Assembly (NCBI GenBank): GCA_002348315.1
Contig: DEAW01000235.1
Span: 63,408 to 84,674 of the forward strand
DNA from: Planctomycetaceae bacterium UBA2972
GTDB lineage: Bacteria > Planctomycetota > Planctomycetia > Pirellulales > Pirellulaceae
Direction of reading: 5' to 3'
DNA: 21,267 bases
In this document: positions 1 through 5,374 of the stretch, one piece after another
How the letters are laid out: the number at the start of each line of letters is the position of its first letter
Numbering within the stretch: the stretch's first letter is position 1
The notes under the pieces: model-generated
What the model saw: only the letters and a program-made list of their open reading frames with translations
Told to the model about the DNA's origin: nothing
Database searches by the model: none
Position numbers and translations under genes: made by a program

Positions 1-294
1 TACATAACGTGAGAGAGCACAGTCACGGCAACTGAGTTTATCCCTTGAAAAGCTGACGCGGGAGTTAGTTTTTCAAGGCCTCACGGATTAACATCCGGCA
101 GGTATGTGAGAGTATCTGCTAACCAGCATTCAGCGGCGGAATAATCCTTACAAACGTAATATTCCGTGAAATGACCTGCAATGCGAAATTGCTTCTTGCC
201 AGTGGTGAGAGTCGCTAGTCAAACTGAATGTAAGGGCGGCACTGTGAGAGGTGCTTTTTAGAAGCTCAACGCGAAGAGAGAGAGAAGTAGTATC
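1..294 (+). other. Gene-free leader upstream of the first secreted-protein gene
   Basis: No coding region is supported here. The stretch holds three possible stem-loops: 43-54 with 67-78, 137-143 with 160-166, and 178-182 with 188-192. It also holds four copies of the heptamer GTGAGAG (9-15, 106-112, 205-211, 244-250) and a purine-rich GA run just before the start codon at 295 (about 272-289). I see no convincing -35/-10 pair and no canonical Shine-Dalgarno. It may be a long structured 5' untranslated region of the gene at 295, or contain an unannotated small RNA. Confidence 0.5.
43..78 (+). repeat. 12-bp inverted repeat (stem-loop) in leader
   Basis: CCTTGAAAAGCT at 43-54 pairs with AGTTTTTCAAGG at 67-78, with one G-T wobble at 52/69 and a 12-nt loop. 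No T-run follows on either strand, so it does not look like an ordinary intrinsic terminator. It could be an RNA structural element or the end of a transcript from outside the window. Confidence 0.5.
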
Positions 295-1287
295 ATGAAG
301 AATAAGAAGATCCTGATGGTTTGTACCATCGCAGCAGCATTCCTAATAGCGCGTCCGGCAGACGCTCAGGTATTGGACTACCTAACAGGTAAAAAGCCAA
401 TTCTTAAAGTACACACTCCTGAAGAGCCGGAAGGCAAAGTGGAAGTTCGTAAACCTTATTCTGTAGGGGCCGAAGTCATCAATCCACTTAACCTGCTTTA
501 CCCTCGTCAGGTAGTTGTGGATTACAAAAAAGAGACTCGGTACGAAACCAAATGGGTTAAGGTTCCGACCACTCTGTATCGTCCGGCACTTGAGCTTGGC
601 AATAAACCAGGTGAAACCGTTTTGCTCAAACCAGTCGAAACCTATACCTGGCAACTACGACAAGTTCCGGTGGAAAGCTATCGTCCGGTTTTAGAGGCAT
701 CAGATAAGAATTTAATGTCACGTGTCTACGTGCCACGGCTTGGTGATGTTTTGGAACCAATCCTACCGCGCTGTGCACTGCCAGCCGGCGAAGCGACCGC
801 GAAAGAAGACGATACATACTATGACAAACAGCAGGTCAAGCCAGCCGACACGACCCTGGAAAATGTTGAACCAGCTGATACTCGGCCTCAGCTGAACCCG
901 GAAGCCCTCAAGCAACCGGCCGATGACCAATCAGAACGTACCGAAGTCCAAAAAGTGGAAACGCCTTCAGCTTCTGAAGACGAGGAATCTGTTTTGAAAA
1001 AACCGATCGTCAATCCGGCTCCGGCTGAAGCAGCCGCGGATAAGCAGAAAGAGGCTGCACCTGCTAAGGATCCCAATGCCCCGATTCCGGACCCGGATGC
1101 CAAAGAAGCGGATGCAGGGGAAGAAGCTCAGAAAGCGGACGCGACACCCAGGTTGATCAACCCGCTTGATAAGACTGCTCAGGGTAAAACTCCAGTGATT
1201 GGCGAACGCTATGTAGTTCCCGCTTCCATTTCCAGCCGTCCTCGAGTGATCGTGATTGATGACGAAGGATGGACACCTGTTAAATAA
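295..1287 (+). CDS. Secreted hypothetical protein with YRP-type repeats
   Basis: This 330-residue protein begins with a clear signal peptide: basic MKNKK, a hydrophobic core at about 6-18, and probable cleavage after ADA at 24. Residues about 70-135 contain two related segments, TLYRPALELG (near 93-102) and SYRPVLEAS (near 128-136). Each is preceded by a T/Y/V-rich strand-like stretch (KETRYETKWVKVP and VETYTWQLRQVP). Tyr-Arg-Pro repeats of this kind are common in secreted planctomycete proteins of unknown function. Residues about 165-290 are low complexity, rich in Ala, Pro, Glu, Lys and Asp, and probably disordered. The C-terminus (about 297-330) is again ordered-looking. No catalytic motif is visible. 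It is probably periplasmic or envelope-associated. The gene is convergent with the ATPase gene ending at 1349. Confidence 0.85.
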   Translation: MKNKKILMVCTIAAAFLIARPADAQVLDYLTGKKPILKVHTPEEPEGKVEVRKPYSVGAEVINPLNLLYPRQVVVDYKKETRYETKWVKVPTTLYRPALELGNKPGETVLLKPVETYTWQLRQVPVESYRPVLEASDKNLMSRVYVPRLGDVLEPILPRCALPAGEATAKEDDTYYDKQQVKPADTTLENVEPADTRPQLNPEALKQPADDQSERTEVQKVETPSASEDEESVLKKPIVNPAPAEAAADKQKEAAPAKDPNAPIPDPDAKEADAGEEAQKADATPRLINPLDKTAQGKTPVIGERYVVPASISSRPRVIVIDDEGWTPVK

Positions 1288-1298
1288 AACATCTCTCT

Positions 1299-1322
1299 GT
1301 CAGCTATCTCAATTTGGCTGAC
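1299..1322. terminator. Possible hairpin between convergent genes
   Basis: GTCAGC at 1299-1304 pairs with GCTGAC at 1317-1322, extended by a T-G wobble, with a 10-nt loop. It lies 11 nt after the stop codon at 1285-1287, in the gap between convergent genes. There is no T-tract on either side, so it would be a weak or Rho-assisted terminator at best. Confidence 0.3.
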
Positions 1323-1348
1323 GAGGATTCGCGTTAACCGGTAGTAAA

Positions 1349-1972
1349 CTAGCCATTTATTGCCGGTTTTTTATTGCGCCGTTGATGATAGAGATCGTAG
1401 CAGGCAAAGAGCATTTCGCGACAATCGGGAGCATGTTGGCTGAAGAGCCTTGCAATATCGTCCTCGGTTATTAGCGGAACAAAGCTCTGGTTTTGTTGCA
1501 GCCTGGCTACGATTGTCTGCATCGTTTCCAGATCTGGCATCAGCGTGAGTAACGGTTGGAAGCCATGGGTTTGATGTCCAATAAGGACTAGCCGAAGTTG
1601 CATACCACGGGCAAGTCGCTGGGCCTTGCGACGTTGTAAAAAAGATAACTGTTCGTATTCGTCCAGAATGACGAGGCTGCCGGGCTCGAGTGGATGGAAG
1701 AGTCGTTTGGAGATTCTCGATTTCCCACAGCGGATGAGTTTCCCGGTAATACCCTGATCCCGGGCGTGTTGTAGGAGCGAATGAGCAAGCGTCGTCTTGC
1801 CAGCCCCATGCGGACCAATGATTTCGTACGTCTGATCGTCGGCGCAGATCTGATGAAGCAAGTTGGGTATTGATTGGCCAGCAGGGCAAAGGAATCCCAT
1901 TTCATCCGGTCGTATCCAACGGGTTTCAAACGGATTGATGAATCGGTCGGTGTTAGCTGGCGTGTTTGGCAT
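1349..1972 (-). CDS. Small P-loop ATPase (AAA/ABC-like NTP-binding protein)
   Basis: This 207-residue protein carries a Walker A motif GPHGAGKTT at residues 53-61 and a Walker B strand LVILDEYEQL at about 100-109, with Asp104-Glu105. A following strand, LVLIGHQTHG (about 128-137), could supply a sensor residue. The length and layout resemble minimal single-domain AAA/STAND-type NTPases rather than ABC transporters, since no LSGGQ-like signature is seen. The C-terminus is basic. The start codon lies inside the preceding gene (20-nt overlap with 1953-2357), so translation is probably coupled. It is the last gene of a three-gene overlapping set with two arrestin-like proteins. The substrate of ATP hydrolysis is unknown. 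The NTP-binding call is secure but the specific family is not. Confidence 0.8.
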   Translation of the reverse strand: MPNTPANTDRFINPFETRWIRPDEMGFLCPAGQSIPNLLHQICADDQTYEIIGPHGAGKTTLAHSLLQHARDQGITGKLIRCGKSRISKRLFHPLEPGSLVILDEYEQLSFLQRRKAQRLARGMQLRLVLIGHQTHGFQPLLTLMPDLETMQTIVARLQQNQSFVPLITEDDIARLFSQHAPDCREMLFACYDLYHQRRNKKPAING

Positions 1973-2357
1973 TCAGTTGGAAGGGCTGAGAGTGACTGAA
2001 TTCCCGAACAGGTGCATCATCGAATTGAACGACAATGCGAACACGGACACACCAGATAATGTTGAGATTGGTGCCGGTATAACTCAGAGGGCTTGGCGGT
2101 AATTCGGTTGAAAAATGTGCCAGAGGCCGGAGGTCGGAGTCCCCGAAAGGGGACTTTTGTGTTCGGCGTTCGTAGAAGTGGATAGCATCTTCTTCGTCTC
2201 CTTTCCCGGTGGTGTACCACAACGTGGAGACTTCGACGCTCTTGAGCTCCTCTCGGTCGATGGCATCAATCTGATACTCACATTCCAGTTTATCTCCGGG
2301 ATAATATTCCCGACTGGCGTGGTTGAGTCGAATGCTGATTAACGGGTCAAATCTCAT
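1953..2357 (-). CDS. Small soluble arrestin-like beta-sandwich protein (tentative)
   Basis: This 134-residue protein has no signal peptide or membrane segment and is strand-rich by eye. It starts with an SIRLNHASREYYPGDKLECEY segment (residues about 8-28), then a variable acidic loop, then SPLSYTGTNLNIIWCVRVRI (about 92-111). A YPGD-type first strand followed by an S-x-x-G...I-x-W-x-V strand late in the domain resembles arrestin/Spo0M-like domains. The C-terminal tail of the neighbouring membrane protein has the same two landmarks (YPGQ and HSFQGHYNSLQW). The fold is therefore an inference from pattern. The ATG overlaps the stop of the upstream gene in an ATGA arrangement (2354-2357), and its end overlaps the ATPase gene by 20 nt. 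Both overlaps suggest obligatory co-expression. Confidence 0.75.
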   Translation of the reverse strand: MRFDPLISIRLNHASREYYPGDKLECEYQIDAIDREELKSVEVSTLWYTTGKGDEEDAIHFYERRTQKSPFGDSDLRPLAHFSTELPPSPLSYTGTNLNIIWCVRVRIVVQFDDAPVREFSHSQPFQLNAKHAS

Positions 2358-3412
2358 CCATCGCTCTCCTGCGGTGAGTCGAAGGCGGAATGTGGAGGGT
2401 GCACAATCAGATTAAACGTACGTTGGATTTCAGGCAGATCTCGATAACGTCCGATGGAAACAAGTTTCCATTGCAGGCTGTTATAGTGTCCCTGAAAGCT
2501 GTGCATCGCATCGTTAGGTATATGAATAGAAAAGGTTTCTGTGAGTGGAGTGTTGGGGGTGATTTCGAAACGCCGCTGTTGAAAAACTCGTTCACGGATG
2601 ACTTCGTGGGTTTCAGTTCGAACATCCGTTCCCTGATGAAAACTTGTAATCTCTTCACAGACCAGAAAAACACGTAGCGATCGAACGTGTAGCATTCCAC
2701 TCTGCAATGCTGCGACTTCATAGGATTGGCCCGGGTAGAGTGGTTGAGCGGATATCTCGATTTTCAAAGGGTCAATCGTTATACGTCCCTGAAGTTGCGC
2801 TTTTAGGAATTTTCCTGCCCAAACAGAGAGCCCGATCGAAGGTGGTAGTGATAGTACAGGAAGCCACCAACTGAAGTGGATACTGTCATCGCGTCCGAGA
2901 TACTGGTCGACCGAGTAATAGATGAGGATGAGCGAGACGCAGACCCAGATGGAAAAGAAGATGATGACAGCCAGTGTCTTAACGGGTTGTCCGGTCGTCA
3001 TGGGCAGTCGCCATTTTTGTTCCGTCCCCCGGCTTGTAAGGATCGTGTCAAACATCGGAACATTGGGGAGCCGCATTCTGCCGCGTACTCGTTTGGATAA
3101 ATCAAACCTGGTGACGTTGCGTTGGATCGAAAACTTTAATCCGTCTCCCATGCGGCTGCGCATGACCGAGCGAATCAGGCCCTGCGCGCCAAACACGACA
3201 AAGGTCAGTACAACCGTACCCATCAACCAGATATCGACCGTGATTTGAGTTCCGGCCTGCAACGCTTTGGAGATCAGAGTAATGCCTGTCACAATGCCGA
3301 ATGCGAGTAGCGTCAGGCTAAAGGCAAAGTCCCCCCACATCCCAATTCTGGGAGAAACACTGTGGTGACTACCACGTTTCTTTCCAAGTAGACGGAGGAG
3401 AGGTCGAGCCAA
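2354..3412 (-). CDS. Four-helix membrane protein with arrestin-like C-terminal domain (tentative)
   Basis: This 352-residue protein has a basic N-terminus and four hydrophobic helices at about 27-49, 58-80, 147-168 and 183-203. A hydrophilic segment rich in Arg (about 84-145) separates helix pairs 1-2 and 3-4. Residues about 213-340 form a strand-rich soluble domain with YPGQSYEV near its start and IPNDAMHSFQGHYNSLQW near its end, which resembles an arrestin-type beta-sandwich. The start shown is TTG at 3412. An ATG at 3340, just before helix 1, is an alternative. No good SD is visible for either. It begins 42 nt after the stop of the PQQ-propeller gene and its stop overlaps the next ATG. It is probably a membrane anchor for the two downstream products; its function is unknown. 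Confidence 0.75.
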   Translation of the reverse strand: MARPLLRLLGKKRGSHHSVSPRIGMWGDFAFSLTLLAFGIVTGITLISKALQAGTQITVDIWLMGTVVLTFVVFGAQGLIRSVMRSRMGDGLKFSIQRNVTRFDLSKRVRGRMRLPNVPMFDTILTSRGTEQKWRLPMTTGQPVKTLAVIIFFSIWVCVSLILIYYSVDQYLGRDDSIHFSWWLPVLSLPPSIGLSVWAGKFLKAQLQGRITIDPLKIEISAQPLYPGQSYEVAALQSGMLHVRSLRVFLVCEEITSFHQGTDVRTETHEVIRERVFQQRRFEITPNTPLTETFSIHIPNDAMHSFQGHYNSLQWKLVSIGRYRDLPEIQRTFNLIVHPPHSAFDSPQESDG

Positions 3413-3454
3413 GGGAACGTAGCTTTCTGTCTGAACTAATAAATACTGCTCTTA

Positions 3455-4687
3455 CTATTTCAAATCTAAAGCAGTTAAGGAACCTGAGCGACCCTGATTA
3501 TTTCGAAAAAACAACTGCCCCTGAGAGAAAGCAGGAAAGCTTCGTGTGGTCCCCCCGGAGACGGTTGCCCGAGCCAGTTCGTTGTAGGCTTTCGGATTGG
3601 CCTCGACTAAGACCAATTCACCTTCATTGTTGAGTGCGATGATTTTGTGACCAACGAGTATGCAATGGGCGACTCCGAAACCGGACTCTTCCCACATCAC
3701 CTTACCGGAGTCAACGGCGATACAACGCAAAGCGGCCACGCCAATATCTTCGCGTCCGTGAGTTCCAAACAGAGCGCCTTGATGTAAGAGGCAGGTCGAG
3801 TACTGACTGGACATGATATTGTCACCATTCCACTTACGAGTGAGCTTCTTTCCATCAGCAGAAATCTCATGAAGCTCAGCACCGATACCGTAGCTGGCAG
3901 AAAGAAAAAGTTTGTTTTTGAATGCCAGCGGAGTGGCTCCGTTGACCGTGGGTCCCTGTTTACCGAACGGAGTTTCGAAAACGAGGTCACCGGTGTCGGG
4001 ATCGAGTGCCAGTGCTTTCATACGAGTGATGAACAGAGCATGGAGTTTGTCATTGATTTGGATCGTGGAGGGAGACGAATAACTTGCCTTTTCGTCAGTG
4101 GCCTTCCAGAGGGTTTTGCCCGTCTTAATATCGACGGCCACAATCCCGGCATCCGCTGCGCCGACGTTTACGAGTAGTTTGTTGCCGAGCACGATCGGAC
4201 TACTACCGGCTCCAAAGTAACCATCGGGAGCCTGATAATCATCGTTGAGCGCCCGGCTCCAAAGGATTTTACCGGTTGCCAGTGTCACACAATGTAAGTC
4301 CCCTGCGGCACCATAAGCAAAGACATGCTCTCCGGCAATGACCGGAGTGCTTCGTGGCCCCTGATCTGAATTGTAGCCGCCACTATAGAATGCTTTGAAA
4401 TCCTGCTTCCATTTCAGCTTGCCCGTTTGTCGGTCTAATGCTTCCAGTCGTTCGCTGCCGTCGACTCGATGGAAAATAACGACGAGGTTTCCGGAAACCA
4501 CCGGGCCGGCAAAACCCATACCCAGTTCATGGCTCCAAAGTTTTTTGGGGCCGGTAGATGACCAGGCCTTAAGATCCTGTTCGTTGTCGGCAATGCCTGT
4601 GCGATGAGGTCCAAGTCCCTGTGGCCAGTCGCCCGCGAGAACATTGAATGTGCAACAAAAAAGTATGGCCAAAGTTGTGATACGCAT
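3455..4687 (-). CDS. Secreted PQQ-like (BamB-type) beta-propeller protein
   Basis: This 410-residue protein has a signal peptide (residues 1-18, MRITTLAILFCCTFNVLA) followed by GDWPQGLGPHRTG, the usual opening of planctomycete PQQ-repeat proteins. Propeller blades are marked by repeated A-x-D-x-x-T-G-K-x-x-W motifs: LEALDRQTGKLKW, CVTLATGKILW, VAVDIKTGKTLW, ALALDPDTGDLVF and IAVDSGKVMWEE. These proteins fold as seven- or eight-bladed propellers. Some are quinoprotein dehydrogenases, but most planctomycete copies have no known enzyme activity and may be scaffolds. No heme-binding CxxCH is present. A -35/-10 pair lies directly upstream (4723-4751), and the arrestin-like membrane gene follows after 42 nt, so it may be the first gene of a four-gene transcript. 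Confidence 0.9.
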   Translation of the reverse strand: MRITTLAILFCCTFNVLAGDWPQGLGPHRTGIADNEQDLKAWSSTGPKKLWSHELGMGFAGPVVSGNLVVIFHRVDGSERLEALDRQTGKLKWKQDFKAFYSGGYNSDQGPRSTPVIAGEHVFAYGAAGDLHCVTLATGKILWSRALNDDYQAPDGYFGAGSSPIVLGNKLLVNVGAADAGIVAVDIKTGKTLWKATDEKASYSSPSTIQINDKLHALFITRMKALALDPDTGDLVFETPFGKQGPTVNGATPLAFKNKLFLSASYGIGAELHEISADGKKLTRKWNGDNIMSSQYSTCLLHQGALFGTHGREDIGVAALRCIAVDSGKVMWEESGFGVAHCILVGHKIIALNNEGELVLVEANPKAYNELARATVSGGTTRSFPAFSQGQLFFRNNQGRSGSLTALDLK

Positions 4688-4722
4688 ACCGTTAAAGGTC
4701 TCCCTGAAAAAAGATTTCCTTC

Positions 4723-4751
4723 AGTGTAACGGAAGTCACCGGAAGCAACAA
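4723..4751 (-). promoter_or_regulatory. Predicted promoter of the PQQ-propeller gene
   Basis: Read on the minus strand, TTGTTG (4746-4751) and TACACT (4723-4728) are separated by exactly 17 nt. The predicted start of transcription is about 30 nt before the ATG at 4687. An AGGGAG purine run (4700-4705) lies 12 nt before the ATG, a rather long spacing. The -35 element abuts the T-tract of the upstream gene's terminator. Confidence 0.4.
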
Positions 4752-4785
4752 AAAACGGCCAGAATGCAAAGGCAATCTCTGGCCG
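4750..4785 (-). terminator. Intrinsic terminator of the alpha-CTD-like gene
   Basis: On the minus strand, CGGCCAGA (4778-4785) pairs perfectly with TCTGGCCG (4756-4763). This 8-bp GC-rich stem is followed immediately by TTTTTTGTTG. It lies 38 nt after the stop codon of the gene at 4824-5105 and is a textbook Rho-independent terminator. It separates that gene from the PQQ-propeller transcript. Confidence 0.85.
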
Positions 4786-4823
4786 AGTGGTTTCATCAAT
4801 GGAGTGAGCTGCAACGACTGAAG

Positions 4824-5105
4824 TTAAGCAATTGCTTCTGCGGTGGGAGGCTTGGGAGCGGTTCGGAAGAATCCAATTTCTTCGAGAGCACCATAAACTT
4901 CTTCGAGTGTCTTGCCGCCGAAGTTGGAAATGCTGAGCAAGTCAGCCGGCGTGGCGTGCAGGAGTTCACGAACTGTGAAAATCCCTTTTTCTTCCAGACA
5001 ATTAGTCGTGCGAACGGTTAAACCAATTTCGGCTGTACTAAGTTGGAGCCGTTGTTTCATTAAGCGACGTTGTTCGTCGGCAGCACTAAGTGGAATACGA
5101 GTCAT
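4824..5105 (-). CDS. Stand-alone RNA polymerase alpha C-terminal-domain-like protein
   Basis: This 93-residue protein is a single alpha-CTD-type helix-hairpin-helix domain with a short N-terminal arm. The segment EIGLTVRTTNCLEEKGI (residues 26-42) aligns by eye with the LTVRSANCLK region of E. coli RpoA, and SNFGGKTLEEV (60-70) with its PNLGKKSLTEI region. The DNA-contacting residues equivalent to E. coli R265, N268, C269, N294, G296 and K298 are present as R32, N35, C36, N61, G63 and K65. K271 is replaced by Glu38. The N-terminal assembly domain of RpoA is absent, so this is not the core subunit. The ATG at 5105 is chosen over an upstream in-frame TTG at 5231 because AGGGAGG (5111-5117) sits 5 nt before it. 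It may act as a DNA-binding or RNA polymerase-associated regulator. Confidence 0.88.
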   Translation of the reverse strand: MTRIPLSAADEQRRLMKQRLQLSTAEIGLTVRTTNCLEEKGIFTVRELLHATPADLLSISNFGGKTLEEVYGALEEIGFFRTAPKPPTAEAIA

Positions 5106-5128
5106 TGAAACCTCCCTGTTATGACCTG

Positions 5129-5148
5129 AGTAACCTTCCCTGGTTACT
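5129..5148. promoter_or_regulatory. Perfect 7-bp inverted repeat upstream of the alpha-CTD-like gene
   Basis: AGTAACC (5129-5135) and GGTTACT (5142-5148) form a perfect inverted repeat around a 6-nt centre. It lies 24 nt from the start codon of the minus-strand gene. It could be an RNA hairpin in the leader or a dimeric operator in the divergent promoter region. Confidence 0.45.
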
Positions 5149-5200
5149 ACTGTTGCGCCTTTCTTCCAACCACTAAACATCCCGTGATTTGGAAAGACAG

Positions 5201-5231
5201 AATATACTCGAAAGCCACCTCGGATTTCCAA
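5201..5231 (-). promoter_or_regulatory. Weak candidate promoter of the alpha-CTD-like gene
   Basis: On the minus strand, TTGGAA (5226-5231) and TATATT (5201-5206) are separated by 19 nt, longer than ideal. The predicted leader of about 90 nt would include the 5129-5148 hairpin. Confidence 0.3.
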
Positions 5232-5281
5232 TTAATTTTTGAAAAACTTTTTAACCTGCTAGCACATTCATTCGTTGGTTT

Positions 5282-5324
5282 GGCGGAGTGATGACTCGCC
5301 CCATCGATAGGATAGCTTTATAAT
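5282..5324 (+). promoter_or_regulatory. Candidate promoter of the helicase gene with overlapping dyad
   Basis: A perfect TATAAT lies at 5319-5324, about 50 nt before the ATG at 5375. The position 17 nt upstream has no good -35. An imperfect dyad overlaps it instead: GGCG-g-AGT (5282-5289) against ACTCGCC (5294-5300). An activator or repressor could bind there. Confidence 0.45.
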
Positions 5325-5374
5325 GTTGCGAAATGGTTTGACTCTGCCTTCATGGATGAGAAGCGTAACGAACG

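Noticed and set aside
9..250. GTGAGAG copies as a CRISPR-like array
   Set aside because: The repeats are only 7 nt, with unequal spacing and no longer conserved unit.
1336..1368. AACCGG/CCGGTT inverted repeat over the ATPase stop codon as a terminator
   Set aside because: The loop is long (21 nt), the stem is only 6 bp and partly coding, and no T-tract follows.
1863..2342. Plus-strand open frames across the ATPase/arrestin-like genes
   Set aside because: They overlap two genes supported by Walker motifs, coupling overlaps and strand pattern. Their own translations show no domain.
5106..5231. N-terminal extension of the alpha-CTD-like protein to a TTG at 5231
   Set aside because: The strong AGGGAGG is 5 nt before the ATG at 5105. 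The extension contains the 5' hairpin and the only promoter-like elements, and has no resemblance to the family.
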